The translations under genes were made by a program, and so were the position numbers. 64,000 nucleotides of DNA from Hyphomicrobiales bacterium (lineage in GTDB: Bacteria; Pseudomonadota; Alphaproteobacteria; Rhizobiales; Kaistiaceae): positions 1 through 64,000 of the forward strand of contig JAFKKF010000011.1 of assembly GCA_017305635.1 (NCBI GenBank), written 5' to 3'. The notes below the pieces were generated by a model. It did no database searches. It had not been told where the DNA came from and was given only the letters and a program-made list of their open reading frames with translations. Position 1 is the first letter of the stretch; each line of letters starts with the position of its first letter. This document shows positions 38,162 to 48,170 of this stretch, piece by piece.

Positions 38162-38282
38162 GCGGTTCCTCCCCTGCGAAGCGGGGGAGGGGGACCGCAC
38201 CCAACTCGGGCTTGCCCGAGTTGGGCACTGCAAGCTGAACTCGGCAACAGCCGAGTTCAGTGGGCGGTGGCGGGGGCGCATG
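38162..38282. repeat. Dispersed intergenic repeat, family A, copy 1
   Basis: The unit is built of nested palindromes: a GGTTCCTCCCC...GGGGAGGGGGACC hairpin, then CCAACTCGGGC...GCCCGAGTTGG, then TGAACTCGG...CCGAGTTCA, then GGCGGTGG-GGGGGCGCATG. A nearly identical unit lies at 61188-61306 and a shortened one at 54030-54088. All are intergenic. Confidence 0.85.
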
Positions 38283-38294
38283 CAGGCCCGGCCG

Positions 38295-39113
38295 TTACCA
38301 GAACCCCGGCACCGTCTCCGACAATCCCGGCCCGAGGCGGAGCGGCGCGACCGCCTTCGCGAGCCCCGTCGTATCATCCACCTCGACGGCGATGCCGGCG
38401 AGCGTCGCCGGCCCGTCGGCGGGCGCGAACCGTTCCCCGGGCGTCTTCCTGAGGAACCGGCGGAGCGGCTCTTCCTTGTCCATCCCGATCACGGAATCGT
38501 AGTCGCCGCACATGCCGACGTCGGTCTGATAGGCCGTGCCGCCGGAAAGGATGCGATAGTCCGAGGTCGGGACATGCGTATGGGTCCCGACCACCAGCGT
38601 CGCGCGGCCGTCGACGTAGTAGCCCATGGACTGCTTCTCGCTCGAGGCCTCGGCGTGGATGTCGATGACGATCGCATCCGCCTGCTCGCCGAGCGGACAG
38701 GCGGCAAGCTCGCGCTCGATCGCGGCGAAGGGATCGTCGAGCGGCTCCATGAAGGCCCGGCCCATGACGTTGACGACGAGGACCTGCGCCCCGTTCCGCG
38801 CCGTGAACAGTCCCGCCCCGCGCCCCGGCGTGCCGGCCGGATAGTTCACCGGCCGCAGGAACCGTTCCTGCCGCTCGGCGAAGACCAGCGCCTCGCGCTG
38901 GTCGAAGACGTGGTTGCCCGTCGTCACCACGTCGGCGCCGGCGTCGCAGAGGTTGCGGAAGATCTCCTCGGTGATGCCGAAGCCGCCCGCCGCGTTCTCG
39001 CCATTGACCACGACGAAGTCGAGCTGGTGCTTGGCGATCAGCCCCGGCAGCTTCTCGACCACCGCATTGCGGCCCGCGCGGCCGACCACGTCCCCGAGGA
39101 AAAGAAGGCGCAT
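38295..39113 (-). CDS. YmdB-like metallophosphoesterase (TIGR00282 family)
   Basis: This 272-residue cytoplasmic enzyme should hydrolyse phosphodiesters such as cyclic nucleotides. The two-metal site is visible in order: Asp in FLGDVVGRAGR, VNGENAAGG, TTGNHVFDQ, IDIHAEASSEK and VVGTHTHVPTSD. The ATG shares one base with the stop of the upstream 5-FCL gene, so the two are cotranscribed. Confidence 0.92.
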   Translation of the reverse strand: MRLLFLGDVVGRAGRNAVVEKLPGLIAKHQLDFVVVNGENAAGGFGITEEIFRNLCDAGADVVTTGNHVFDQREALVFAERQERFLRPVNYPAGTPGRGAGLFTARNGAQVLVVNVMGRAFMEPLDDPFAAIERELAACPLGEQADAIVIDIHAEASSEKQSMGYYVDGRATLVVGTHTHVPTSDYRILSGGTAYQTDVGMCGDYDSVIGMDKEEPLRRFLRKTPGERFAPADGPATLAGIAVEVDDTTGLAKAVAPLRLGPGLSETVPGFW

Positions 39114-39712
39114 CAGGCGAGCTTGCTCCGGAACTCCAGGGTCTCTTTCTCGGTCACCACCCAGTCGAGCCGGATGTCGTGGCTTTCGGCCGGGATCGCC
39201 TCGACCTCCTGCACCGAGAAGGCGAGGCCGACCAGCGGCGCCCGCTTTCCGCCCGCCCGCGCTGCCGCGATGGCGCGGTCATAGTAGCCGCGCCCGTAGC
39301 CGAGGCGGTTGCCGTTGCGGTCGAAGCCGACCAGCGGCACCAAGAGGAGGTCCGGATCGGCGATCGCCGCCCCCGGTCCGGGTGCGAGGGTGCCGAACCC
39401 GCCCGGCACCAGGAGCTCGCCCGCCTCGTGGATGCGGAACAGGATGCGCTCGCGGTCGACGACCGCCGGAAGGGCGATCGCCATGCCGGAAGCGCGCGCC
39501 CGCTCGAGGATCGCGCCCGGATCGCATTCGCTGCGGATCGGCATGTAGCCGGCGACCACCTGCGGCTTCAGCACCGACAGCACCGCCCGCGCCCGCACGG
39601 CTATCGCCTGCTCGGCCGCAGCGCGCTGGTCGGAGCCGAGCGCGGCGCGGCGCGCCAGCGCCGCGGCCCTCAGGGCCGACTTGGAGACGGAGGGTGCTTC
39701 CGTGCTGCTCAT
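39113..39712 (-). CDS. 5-formyltetrahydrofolate cyclo-ligase
   Basis: This enzyme uses ATP to convert 5-formyl-THF to 5,10-methenyl-THF. The 199-residue protein has the family signature LGYGRGYYDRA and the substrate block LVPLVGFDRNGNR. ATG 39712 opens MSSTEAPSVSK; an ATG 24 bases upstream is in frame but would enter the 6S RNA 3' flank. The gene lies immediately downstream of 6S RNA, the same arrangement as ssrS-ygfA (fau) in enterobacteria. Confidence 0.93.
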   Translation of the reverse strand: MSSTEAPSVSKSALRAAALARRAALGSDQRAAAEQAIAVRARAVLSVLKPQVVAGYMPIRSECDPGAILERARASGMAIALPAVVDRERILFRIHEAGELLVPGGFGTLAPGPGAAIADPDLLLVPLVGFDRNGNRLGYGRGYYDRAIAAARAGGKRAPLVGLAFSVQEVEAIPAESHDIRLDWVVTEKETLEFRSKLA

Positions 39713-39746
39713 CGGGCAGCGGAGTACGCCAGACAAACGGAGAAAG

Positions 39747-39903
39747 AAAGCAGCGAGCCGCGAGAGCCGGTGGAGGATCGATCCCGGAGACCTACAACGT
39801 AGGTGGGCGCCGTGTGCGCCGCCCCACGGGACGGCACAGGTACAGCTCCCATTTGGATCGATAAGCCCCGGGGATACATGTCTCCTGCCGCACCCCGCAG
39901 CTT
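39747..39903 (-). ncRNA. ssrS: 6S RNA
   Basis: About 157 bases on the minus strand fold as 6S RNA. The terminal stem pairs the AAGCTGCGGGGTGCGGCAG end with CTCTCGCGGCTCGCTGCTT; inner GATCC/GGATC pairs follow, then a large central bubble flanked by ATGGGAG and TACGTTGTAGG, and an apical stem around CTGTGCCGTCC and GGGCGGCGCACA. 6S RNA mimics an open promoter and inhibits the housekeeping RNA polymerase. Its place between zapA and the 5-FCL gene is the conserved location. The ends are estimated from the terminal stem. Confidence 0.8.
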
Positions 39904-39959
39904 CGCCGAGGGCGAATATAGGGTGGCCGGCCGGGCCGCGCCAGCGTCGATCGATGCGG

Positions 39960-40337
39960 TCAGGCGGCTTCCCCGCCCGGCGCCTCGTTCAGCCGGTGCG
40001 CGATCGATTCCAGCCGCGCCGCCACCTCTTCGATCGCCTCTGCTACATGCGTCTCGACGTCCGCGCGTGCGGCCGAGGCCGACATCTCGGCCTCGCGCAG
40101 CACCGCCGCTTCCGCCTCCGCCTCCTTCGCCCGCCGCTCCGATTCCGACGACTGGTCGGCGAGCGTGATCGCCGCCATGACCGTCAGCCGCTGGTCGCCG
40201 ATCTCGCCGAAACGCTCGCGCAGCTGGTCGATCACCGCATTGACCCGCTGGGCGAGGCCGATCAGGTGCGGCTCCTGCCCGTCGTCGCAGGCCATGCGGA
40301 AGCTCTTGCCGGCGATCGCGATATTGACCTGCGCCAT
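39960..40337 (-). CDS. zapA: Cell division protein ZapA
   Basis: ZapA binds and bundles FtsZ at the division ring. The 125-residue protein opens with the ZapA fold (QVNIAIAGKSFRMACDDGQEPHL; RFGEIGDQRLTVMAAITLADQ) and has a long C-terminal coiled coil. It follows the DUF4164 gene by ten bases and precedes 6S RNA. Confidence 0.92.
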   Translation of the reverse strand: MAQVNIAIAGKSFRMACDDGQEPHLIGLAQRVNAVIDQLRERFGEIGDQRLTVMAAITLADQSSESERRAKEAEAEAAVLREAEMSASAARADVETHVAEAIEEVAARLESIAHRLNEAPGGEAA

Positions 40338-40347
40338 GTCCGCCTCC

Positions 40348-40629
40348 TCAGGCGTCGGTGCGGCTGAGCACGTCGCGGATCGATTCCATCGCCGTCACCA
40401 GCCGGTGCGACACTTCGCGGTTGGCCTCCTCGAGCCGCGCCGCCCGCGCCTCCGCGCTGTCGAGCGACTGCGCCAGCCGCGAGCGGTCGGTGCCCAGCCG
40501 GTGCAGCTCGGATTCGAGGCCCGAAGCATGCTCGATCCGCTCGACATGGCCGTCCACCGCGCCCTCGACCATGTCGAGGGCGGCAGTGAGCCGCTGGAGT
40601 GCCTTGTCGATGTTCGCCGCGCGTGCCAT
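40348..40629 (-). CDS. DUF4164 coiled-coil protein
   Basis: This 93-residue protein is almost wholly coiled coil (NIDKALQRLTAALDMVEG to the C-terminus), as in the DUF4164 family found upstream of zapA in Rhizobiales. ATG 40629 opens the coil; the frame is open further upstream without conservation. The link with zapA suggests a division role, but that is inference. Confidence 0.82.
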   Translation of the reverse strand: MARAANIDKALQRLTAALDMVEGAVDGHVERIEHASGLESELHRLGTDRSRLAQSLDSAEARAARLEEANREVSHRLVTAMESIRDVLSRTDA

Positions 40630-40877
40630 GCCCGTCCCACACGGACCCGTTACTGAACTCGCCCGGACCGCTCCCCCGAACGGTGCCGGCCTCCGATTCC
40701 CCGCCCCGGGGAATCGATGCTCGGGCAAGGCATTGCGGCAGCGACTTTAGGCGCCGTCACAGGAACGCGTCAATGGTGCGACACCGTTGGTAGCATTGAC
40801 AGCGGGGGGCGAACTGCTATGTCGAACCGCTTTCCTCCCCAGCCCGGCCGTTCCGGCCCATCACAGGCGTTTGCGCG

Positions 40878-42866
40878 ATGACCGACCTTGCCAGACAGAA
40901 GCGGATGGCGAACGCGATCCGCGCCCTTGCCATGGATGGCGTCGAGAAGGCGAATTCCGGCCACCCCGGCATGCCGATGGGCATGGCCGATGTCGCCACG
41001 GTCCTCTTCACCCGCTACCTGAAGTTCGATCCGGCGGATGCCCACTGGCCCGACCGCGACCGCTTCATCCTGTCGGCCGGCCACGGCTCGATGCTCCTCT
41101 ATTCGCTTCTCTACCTCACCGGCTATCCGAAGATGACGCTGGATGAGCTGAAGCGTTTCCGCCAGCTCCATTCGCAGACTCCCGGCCATCCCGAGAGCTT
41201 CATCACGCCGGGGGTCGAGACCACCACCGGCCCGCTTGGCCAGGGCGTCGCCACCTCGGTCGGCTTCGCGCTCGCCGAGCGCATGCTCGCGGCCGAGTTC
41301 GGCGACGACGTCGTCGACCACAAGACCTTCGTCATCTGCTCCGACGGCGACCTGATGGAAGGCGTCAGCCAGGAGGCCATCGCGCTTGCCGGCCACCTCA
41401 AGCTGAACCGGCTCATCTTCCTCTATGACGACAACGGCATATCCATCGACGGCCCGCTTTCGCTCGCCGACTCGGTCGACCAGGTCGAGCGCTTCAAGTC
41501 GGCGAAGTGGAACGCCACCCGCGTCGACGGCGAGGACCAGGAAGCGGTTGCCGCGGCGATCGATGCCGCGCTGAAATCCGACAAGCCTTCCCTCATCGCC
41601 TGCAAGACCGTCATCGGCTTCGGCGCCCCCCACAAGGCCGGCACCTCCAAGGCCCATGGCGAGCCGCTCGGTGCCGAGGAGCTCGCCGGCGCCAAGAAGG
41701 CCCTCGGCTGGCCCTATGGCCCTTTCGAGATCCCCGACGACGTGCTCGCCGACTGGCGCGCCGCCGGTGCCCGCTCGAAGGACGCCCACGCCGCCTGGCA
41801 GAGGCGTTTCGAGGCGAAGGACGCCAAGCTCCGCGCCGAGTTCGAGCGCCGCTTCGCCCGCAAGCGCCCTGCCGCGCTCGCCGAGGCGATCGCCGCGCTG
41901 AAGGAGAAGATCGCCACCGAGAAGCCCACCGTCGCCACCCGCAAGGCGAGCGAGATGGCGCTGGAGGCGATCGTCCCGGCCATGCCCGAGCTGATCCTCG
42001 GCTCCGCCGACCTGACCCCCTCGAACAACACCAAGACCAAGGGCATCGTCGAGGTGAAGCCCGGCATGTATGCCGGCCGCTACATCCACTGGGGCATCCG
42101 CGAGCACGGCATGGCCGCGGCCATGAACGGCATGGCGCTTCATGGCGGCCTGCAGCCGGCCGGCGCCACCTTCTTCGTCTTCACCGATTATGCCCGGCCG
42201 GCCATGCGCATCGCCGCGCTCGCCGATGTGCCCGCCGTCTACGTCATGACCCATGACTCGATCGGCCTCGGCGAGGACGGTCCGACCCACCAGCCGGTCG
42301 AGCACCTCGCCGCCCTCCGCTGCATGCCCAACATGCGCGTCTTCCGCCCGGCCGATGCCATGGAGACGGCGGAGTGCTGGCAGCTCGCGCTGGAGCGCCT
42401 CGACGGCCCGACGGTTCTGGCGCTGACCCGCCAGAACCTGACGCCGTCACGCCTCGCGGCCGGCAAGGAAAACGCCTGCGCCAGGGGCGCTTACGAGATC
42501 GCCCCCGCCGACGGCAAGGCACTCGCGACGATCTTCGCCAGCGGCTCCGAGGTCGAGCTCGCGATCAACGCGCAGAAGCTCCTGAAGGACAAGGGCATCG
42601 CCGCCCGCGTCGTCTCGGTACCCTCGCTCGAGCTCTTCCTCCAGCAGCCCGACGACTACCGGAAGAAGGTCATCGGCGATGCGCCGGTGAAGCTCGCGGT
42701 CGAGGCCGCGGTCCGCTTCGGCTGGGACGCGATCATCGGCACCGACGGCCTCTTCGTCGGCATGTCGACTTTCGGCGCCAGCGGCCCCTACAAGGAAGTC
42801 TACAAGAATTTCGGCATCACGGCCGAGGCGGTGGCGGAAGCCATTGCCAAGCGCCACAACGGCTAA
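40878..42866 (+). CDS. tkt: Transketolase
   Basis: This thiamine-diphosphate enzyme moves two-carbon units between sugar phosphates in the pentose phosphate and Calvin cycles. The 662-residue length is normal. The TPP-binding block is [16 protein letters not shown]...[10 protein letters not shown], with PGHPE and GPLGQG upstream, and the second half has [14 protein letters not shown] and [13 protein letters not shown]. It starts a plus-strand group tkt-gap-pgk-fba. The 248 bases upstream hold no recognised motif. Confidence 0.97.
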   Translation: MTDLARQKRMANAIRALAMDGVEKANSGHPGMPMGMADVATVLFTRYLKFDPADAHWPDRDRFILSAGHGSMLLYSLLYLTGYPKMTLDELKRFRQLHSQTPGHPESFITPGVETTTGPLGQGVATSVGFALAERMLAAEFGDDVVDHKTFVICSDGDLMEGVSQEAIALAGHLKLNRLIFLYDDNGISIDGPLSLADSVDQVERFKSAKWNATRVDGEDQEAVAAAIDAALKSDKPSLIACKTVIGFGAPHKAGTSKAHGEPLGAEELAGAKKALGWPYGPFEIPDDVLADWRAAGARSKDAHAAWQRRFEAKDAKLRAEFERRFARKRPAALAEAIAALKEKIATEKPTVATRKASEMALEAIVPAMPELILGSADLTPSNNTKTKGIVEVKPGMYAGRYIHWGIREHGMAAAMNGMALHGGLQPAGATFFVFTDYARPAMRIAALADVPAVYVMTHDSIGLGEDGPTHQPVEHLAALRCMPNMRVFRPADAMETAECWQLALERLDGPTVLALTRQNLTPSRLAAGKENACARGAYEIAPADGKALATIFASGSEVELAINAQKLLKDKGIAARVVSVPSLELFLQQPDDYRKKVIGDAPVKLAVEAAVRFGWDAIIGTDGLFVGMSTFGASGPYKEVYKNFGITAEAVAEAIAKRHNG

Positions 42867-42883
42867 CAATCGAGGTCACGACC

Positions 42884-43894
42884 ATGCCTGTACGCGTTGC
42901 CATCAACGGCTTCGGCCGCATCGGCCGCAACATCCTGCGCGCCATCGTCGAGTCGGGCCGCACCGACATCCAGGTCGTGGCGCTGAACGATCTCGGCCCG
43001 GTCGAGACCAATGCCCACCTGCTCCGCCACGACTCGGTCCATGGCAAGTTCCCGCACACCGTCACCGTCGCCGGCGACACCATCGATGCCGGCCGCGGCC
43101 CGATCAAGGTGACCGCCGTGAAGGACCCGGCGCAGCTTCCGTGGAAGGAGCTGGACATCGACATCGCGATGGAATGCACCGGCATCTTCACCTCGAAGGA
43201 CAAGGCTTCCGCCCACCTCGCCGCCGGCGCCAAGCGCGTCCTCGTCTCGGCCCCGTCCGACGGCGCCGACCTGACGGTCGTTTACGGCGTCAATGACGAC
43301 AAGCTGGCCAAGGACCAGCTGGTCGTCTCCAACGCCTCCTGCACGACCAATTGCCTCGCCCCGGTCGTCTCGGTGCTCCACAACGCCATCGGCATCGAGC
43401 ACGGCTTCATGACCACCATCCACGCCTATACCGGCGACCAGCCGACGCTCGACACCTACCACAAGGATCTCTACCGGGCCCGCGCCGCCGCGCTCAACAT
43501 GATCCCGACCTCGACCGGCGCCGCCAAGGCGATCGGCCTCGTCATCCCGGATCTCAAGGGCAAGCTCGACGGCGCCTCCACCCGCGTGCCGACCCCGAAC
43601 GTCTCGCAGGTCGACTTCAAGTTCGTCGCCAAGCGCAAGACCACCGCCGAGGAAGTGAACAACGCGATCTTCGAGGCGGCGAAGTCGAACCGCTTGAAGG
43701 GCATCCTGTCCTGGACCAAGGAACCGCTCGTCTCCACCGACTTCAACCATGACCCGAGCTCCTCGACCTTCGCGGTCGACCAGACCAAGGTCATCGGCGA
43801 CACCTTCGTGCGCGTCGTCGCCTGGTACGACAACGAGTGGGGCTTCTCCAACCGCATGGGCGATACCGGCGCCGCCATGGCGAAGTTCCTCTGA
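42884..43894 (+). CDS. gap: Glyceraldehyde-3-phosphate dehydrogenase, type I
   Basis: This enzyme oxidises glyceraldehyde-3-phosphate to 1,3-bisphosphoglycerate. The 336-residue protein has the NAD fold [14 protein letters not shown], the catalytic cysteine in [12 protein letters not shown] and the C-terminal [12 protein letters not shown]. It lies 17 bases after tkt and is followed by a strong terminator, so pgk probably has its own promoter. Confidence 0.98.
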   Translation: MPVRVAINGFGRIGRNILRAIVESGRTDIQVVALNDLGPVETNAHLLRHDSVHGKFPHTVTVAGDTIDAGRGPIKVTAVKDPAQLPWKELDIDIAMECTGIFTSKDKASAHLAAGAKRVLVSAPSDGADLTVVYGVNDDKLAKDQLVVSNASCTTNCLAPVVSVLHNAIGIEHGFMTTIHAYTGDQPTLDTYHKDLYRARAAALNMIPTSTGAAKAIGLVIPDLKGKLDGASTRVPTPNVSQVDFKFVAKRKTTAEEVNNAIFEAAKSNRLKGILSWTKEPLVSTDFNHDPSSSTFAVDQTKVIGDTFVRVVAWYDNEWGFSNRMGDTGAAMAKFL

Positions 43895-43926
43895 GCCGGA
43901 CGCCCGTCCGCTCCTGACGGCCTCAT

Positions 43927-43960
43927 GCCGGCGCCGAGAAAAGGCGCCGGCAATTTTCTT
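43927..43960 (+). terminator. Intrinsic terminator after gap
   Basis: GCCGGCGCC and GGCGCCGGC pair perfectly around a GAGAAAA loop, followed by AATTTTCTT. Confidence 0.88.
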
Positions 43961-44068
43961 CCAGCCTGCCGCCCGCGGTTGTCACGCGGTTTACGCTGCC
44001 CGGCACCGGCGCACCGCTTCCGCGCCCTCCCCTGTTCCGCCGCCTTCCGACAGTGTACGAAAGGCCCC

Positions 44069-45262
44069 ATGAGCGCATTCCGCACCCTCGATGGCCTCGA
44101 CGTTAAGGGCAAGCGCGTGCTTGTCCGCGTCGATCTCAACGTTCCCATGGCCGACGGCAAGGTGTCCGACGACACCCGCATCCGCGCCGTCGCCCCGACC
44201 ATCACCGAGCTTTCCGGCAAGGGCGCGCGGGTCATCCTCATGGCCCATTTCGGCCGCCCCAAGGACGGGCCCGACCCGAAGCTCTCGCTCCGCCAGATCA
44301 TCCCGGCGCTGGAAGGGATCATCGGCCGCAAGGTCGCCTTCGCCGAGGATTGCATCGGCCCGAAGGCAGAGGAAGCCGTCGCCGCCCTGAAGGACGGCGA
44401 CATCCTCCTCCTCGAGAACACCCGCTTCCACAAGGCCGAGGAGAAGAACGACCCGGACTTCGCCAGGGCGCTGGCGAAGCTCGGCGACATCTACGTCAAC
44501 GACGCCTTCGCCACCGCGCATCGGGCGCATGCTTCGACCGAGGGCCTCGCCCACCTGATGACCGCCTATGCCGGCCGCTGCATGCAGGGCGAGATCGAGG
44601 CGCTGGAATCCGCCCTCGCCCATCCGAAGCGCCCGGTCGTCGCCGTCGTCGGCGGCGCCAAGGTCTCCTCCAAGATCACCATCCTCGAGCACCTCGTCAC
44701 CAAGGTCGATGCGCTGGTCATCGGCGGCGGCATGGCCAATACCTTCCTCCTCGCCAAGGGCATGAAGATCGGCAAGTCGCTCGCCGAGCCCGACCTCGTC
44801 GAGACCGCACAGAAGATCGTCGCCGCCGCCGACAAGGCCGGCTGCACCATCGTCCTTCCCTATGACGTCGTCATCGCCGACAGCCTGAAGGAAGGCGCCG
44901 TCACCTCGACCGTGCCGGCCGACGCCGTGCCCGCCGACAAGATGATCCTCGACGTCGGCCCGCGTTCGATCGCGGCCATCGAGAACTGGATCGACAAGGC
45001 CGCGACGCTCGTTTGGAACGGCCCGCTCGGCGCCTTCGAGATCAAGCCCTTCGACCGCGCCACCGTCGAGGTCGCCCGCCACGCCGCCGAGCGTACCCGC
45101 AAGGGTGGTCTTCTCTCGGTCGCCGGCGGCGGCGAGACGGTCGCCGCCCTCAACCATGCCGGCGCGGCCGACGGGTTCTCGTTCGTATCCACCGCCGGCG
45201 GCGCCTTCCTCGAATGGCTCGAGGGCAAGGCGCTTCCCGGCGTCGAAGTTTTGCGTGCCTAA
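44069..45262 (+). CDS. pgk: Phosphoglycerate kinase
   Basis: This enzyme transfers phosphate from 1,3-bisphosphoglycerate to ADP. The 397-residue protein has the N-terminal signature [37 protein letters not shown] and the nucleotide block GGGMANTFL with [19 protein letters not shown] 44069 is the conserved start; the frame is open upstream without similarity. fba follows after 12 bases. Confidence 0.98.
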   Translation: MSAFRTLDGLDVKGKRVLVRVDLNVPMADGKVSDDTRIRAVAPTITELSGKGARVILMAHFGRPKDGPDPKLSLRQIIPALEGIIGRKVAFAEDCIGPKAEEAVAALKDGDILLLENTRFHKAEEKNDPDFARALAKLGDIYVNDAFATAHRAHASTEGLAHLMTAYAGRCMQGEIEALESALAHPKRPVVAVVGGAKVSSKITILEHLVTKVDALVIGGGMANTFLLAKGMKIGKSLAEPDLVETAQKIVAAADKAGCTIVLPYDVVIADSLKEGAVTSTVPADAVPADKMILDVGPRSIAAIENWIDKAATLVWNGPLGAFEIKPFDRATVEVARHAAERTRKGGLLSVAGGGETVAALNHAGAADGFSFVSTAGGAFLEWLEGKALPGVEVLRA

Positions 45263-45274
45263 GGAGAAGCAGAG

Positions 45275-46303
45275 ATGGCCGAGACTCTCGAAGACATCGC
45301 CCGCCAGATGGTGGCGCCCGGCAAGGGCATCCTCGCCGCCGACGAGAGCACCGCGACGATCACCAAGCGCTTCGACAAGCTCGGCATCGCCTCCACCGAG
45401 GACAATCGCCGCGACTATCGCGAGATGCTCTTCCGCGCGGGCGATGCGATGAAGAGCGCCATTTCCGGCGTCATCCTCTATGACGAGACCATCCGCCAGA
45501 AGGGCAAGGACGGCACCCCGCTCGTCGACATCATCAAGGCCGCCGGCGCGGTCCCCGGGATCAAGGTCGACAAGGGCACCAAGGCGCTTCCCTTCTCCCC
45601 CGGCGAGTCGATCACCGAAGGCCTCGACGGCCTCCGCGAGCGGCTGAAGGACTATTACGTGCTCGGCGCCCGCTTCGCCAAGTGGCGCGCGGTCATCGCC
45701 ATCGGCGCCGGCATCCCGAGCGACAACTGCATCCACGCCAATGCCAATGCCCTCGCCCGCTATGCCGCGCTGTGCCAGGAGCAGGGCATCGTGCCGATCG
45801 TCGAGCCGGAAGTGCTCATGGACGGCGACCCCGCCACCCATGACATCGACACCTGCGCCGCGGTCACCGAGCGCACGCTGAAGGAGGTCTTCGCCGAATT
45901 GAAGATCGCCAAGGTCAGGCTCGAGGGCATGGTCCTCAAGCCCAACATGGTCATTGCCGGCCAGAAATGCGCCAGGCAGGCTTCCGCACAGGAAGTCGCC
46001 GAGAAGACCGTCAAGGTCCTGAAGGCGGTCGTGCCCGCCGCGGTCCCCGGCATCGCCTTCCTCTCCGGCGGCCAGTCCGACCGGCAGGCGACCGAGAACC
46101 TCTCGCTGATGAACGCCATCGGCGGCCTCCCCTGGAAGCTCACCTTCTCCTATGGCCGCGCCCTCCAGGCCGCTGCGATGAATGCCTGGGCCGGCAAGGC
46201 CGGAAACGTCGCCGCCGGCCAGAAGGCCTTCGCCCACCGCGCCGCGATGAACAGCCTCGCCGCCGGCGGCAAGTGGAAGGCCGACCTCGAAAAGGCCGCC
46301 TGA
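45275..46303 (+). CDS. fba: Fructose-bisphosphate aldolase, class I
   Basis: This Schiff-base aldolase splits fructose 1,6-bisphosphate. The 342-residue protein has the eukaryote-like class I fold: GKGILAADESTATITKRF at the start, ILYDETIRQ, KWRAVIAI and the Schiff-base lysine in EGMVLKPNMV. The C-terminus ends shortly after the fold. A ribosome site (AAGGAGAAG) lies just upstream, and it is translated with pgk. Confidence 0.96.
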   Translation: MAETLEDIARQMVAPGKGILAADESTATITKRFDKLGIASTEDNRRDYREMLFRAGDAMKSAISGVILYDETIRQKGKDGTPLVDIIKAAGAVPGIKVDKGTKALPFSPGESITEGLDGLRERLKDYYVLGARFAKWRAVIAIGAGIPSDNCIHANANALARYAALCQEQGIVPIVEPEVLMDGDPATHDIDTCAAVTERTLKEVFAELKIAKVRLEGMVLKPNMVIAGQKCARQASAQEVAEKTVKVLKAVVPAAVPGIAFLSGGQSDRQATENLSLMNAIGGLPWKLTFSYGRALQAAAMNAWAGKAGNVAAGQKAFAHRAAMNSLAAGGKWKADLEKAA

Positions 46304-46402
46304 GGCCGGGACGGGCAAAACTTGCCCGCCTCCCCGCTTTCGCCACAAGGCCGCGGCATGTGAAGCTGCGGCCTCCTGACGAAACGGGTCACGATCTCCA
46401 TC

Positions 46403-47038
46403 ATGCCGGTTGCCGATTTTCCCCGCCCTCGCCTCGTCCTCGTGGCGTCGCCACACCTCTCGCCTGACCGCCTGCGCGCGGCGCTCTCGGGCGGTGACGT
46501 CGCGTCGGTGATCCTCTCCGCCGAGGGCGCCGATACCGACGCGCTCCACCAGGCGGCGAAGGCGCTCGCCCCGCTCGCCCAGTCGCGCGAGGCCGCCTTC
46601 ATGGTCGAGAACGACACGCGCGTCGCCGGCCGCAGCGGCGCCGACGGCGTGCACGTCACCACCAGCATCCCGGACCTCCGCGACGCCCTCGCCTCGCTCC
46701 GCCCGAAGAAGATCGTCGGCGCCGGGAACCTGCGCTCCCGCCACGAGGCCATGGAAGCCGGCGAGATCAATCCCGACTACGTCTTCTTCGGCCGCCTCGA
46801 CGGCGACAACAATGACGGCGTCTTCGACAGGACCGCCGACCTCGCCGCCTGGTGGGCGCCGACCTTCGTCGTGCCTGCCATCGTCATGGCCGGCCGCGCC
46901 GTCGGCTCGGTGACTGAGGCCGCCGCCACCGGCGTCGAGTTCGTCGCCCTCTCCCGGGCGATCTTCGATGCCGCCGATCCCGGCGCCGCCGTCGCCGAAG
47001 CCAATCGCCTGCTTACCGGCGCCGGAGCCGGCGCGTGA
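46403..47038 (+). CDS. Divergent ThiE-like TIM-barrel protein
   Basis: This 211-residue protein has the thiamine phosphate synthase barrel pattern: LVLVASP, AAFMVENDTRVAGRSGADGVHV, KKIVGAGNLRSRHEAMEAG, PDYVFFGRLDGD and PAIVMAGRAVGSVTEAAATGVEFVALSRAIF. The usual ThiE blocks (Q-DLP after GVHLG, the phosphate loop GP-F-T-TK, and IGGI) are altered, so it may not make thiamine phosphate. It lies 99 bases after fba and overlaps the next gene by four bases. Confidence 0.78.
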   Translation: MPVADFPRPRLVLVASPHLSPDRLRAALSGGDVASVILSAEGADTDALHQAAKALAPLAQSREAAFMVENDTRVAGRSGADGVHVTTSIPDLRDALASLRPKKIVGAGNLRSRHEAMEAGEINPDYVFFGRLDGDNNDGVFDRTADLAAWWAPTFVVPAIVMAGRAVGSVTEAAATGVEFVALSRAIFDAADPGAAVAEANRLLTGAGAGA

Positions 47039-48159
47039 GGCGGCTCGTCCGCGCCGTCGCCGGCCTGCTCCTTGCCGGCCTCGCGCCGCCGGCGCAGGCC
47101 GAGGAACCGATGGTGCTCGGCCCGCCGGCAAGCGCGCCGGCGGCGCCCGTCGCGCCCGCGAAGAAGGCGCCGGCCCCGGCGCCCGCAAAGCCGACGCCAC
47201 TTCCCCCGCAGCGCCCGGACGTGGCCGTCGCGCCGGCACCCGGACCCGCGTCGGGCGGCCCCAACCTCCCCATGCCCGAGGACGCCAGCCTCGCGCCGCC
47301 CGATGCCGCGCCATCTGCCGGCGGCCCCCCGCCCGACCTCGCCTATGGCGCCTTCCAGCGCGGCTTCTATCTCACCGCCTTCAGCCTCGCGATCCCGCGC
47401 GCCGAGAGCGGCGATCCGGTCGCCCAGACCCTCATCGCGCTCATGTACGAGGCCGGCTACGGCGTCCCGCGCGACTATGGGAAGGCCGCCGAATGGTACG
47501 GCCTCGCCGCCAAGGCGGGCGACCGCGAGGCGCAATATTCGCTCGGCATGATGCTGGCGAGCGGCACCGGCATCGCGAAGGACCCGAAGCGCGCCCTTGA
47601 GCTTTTCGAGGCCTCGGCGGCGAAGGGACAGCTCGATGCCGGCTACCAGCTCGCGCTCCTCCTTCTCGACGGCACCGCGCTGCCGCGCGACGATGCCCGC
47701 GCCGAGGAGCTGCTCACCCGCGCGGCCGATGCCGGCAACGCGGATGCCGCCTGGCAGCTCGCCCGCCTCTACGATGCCGGCCGCGGCGCCGACAAGGATG
47801 CCGGCACCGCCGCCGCCGGCTGGTATGCGGCCGCCGCCCGCCGCGGCAATGTCGCCGCCGAGATCGAATACGCCATCCGCCTGTTCAACGGCGACGGCGT
47901 CGACCGCAACCCCGCCGAGGCTGCCCACTGGTTCGAGCGCGCCGCCAATGCCGGCAACCCCGCCGCCCAGACCCGCTTCGGCCGGATGCTCGCCGTCGGT
48001 GCCGGTCGCCAGGCCGATCCGGTTGCCGCGGCCAAATGGTACTTCGTCGCCCGCCGCGCCGGGCTCGATGATCCCTGGCTCGCCGACTTCGTCGCCAAGC
48101 TCCCCGCCGACCAGCGCAACAAGGCCGTCGCCGCCGCCGACCGCTGGCCGGCGCCATAG
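47035..48159 (+). CDS. Secreted Sel1-repeat protein
   Basis: This 374-residue protein starts at GTG 47035 (GTGA overlap with the ThiE-like gene). A signal peptide (about residues 1-22, ending PPAQAEE) is followed by a proline/alanine-rich linker to about residue 95 and then six or so Sel1-like repeats (YEAGYGVPRDYGKAAEWYGLAAKAGD; LASGTGIAKDPKRALELFEASAAKG and so on). Such repeats form protein-binding superhelices. The partner is unknown; periplasmic location is likely. Confidence 0.85.
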   Translation: MRRLVRAVAGLLLAGLAPPAQAEEPMVLGPPASAPAAPVAPAKKAPAPAPAKPTPLPPQRPDVAVAPAPGPASGGPNLPMPEDASLAPPDAAPSAGGPPPDLAYGAFQRGFYLTAFSLAIPRAESGDPVAQTLIALMYEAGYGVPRDYGKAAEWYGLAAKAGDREAQYSLGMMLASGTGIAKDPKRALELFEASAAKGQLDAGYQLALLLLDGTALPRDDARAEELLTRAADAGNADAAWQLARLYDAGRGADKDAGTAAAGWYAAAARRGNVAAEIEYAIRLFNGDGVDRNPAEAAHWFERAANAGNPAAQTRFGRMLAVGAGRQADPVAAAKWYFVARRAGLDDPWLADFVAKLPADQRNKAVAAADRWPAP

Positions 48160-48170
48160 GCAGCCGACGC

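Noticed and set aside
43991-47314. Long minus-strand open frame opposite pgk, fba and the ThiE-like gene
   Set aside because: It is antisense to well-supported genes and has shadow-type composition; no motif supports it.
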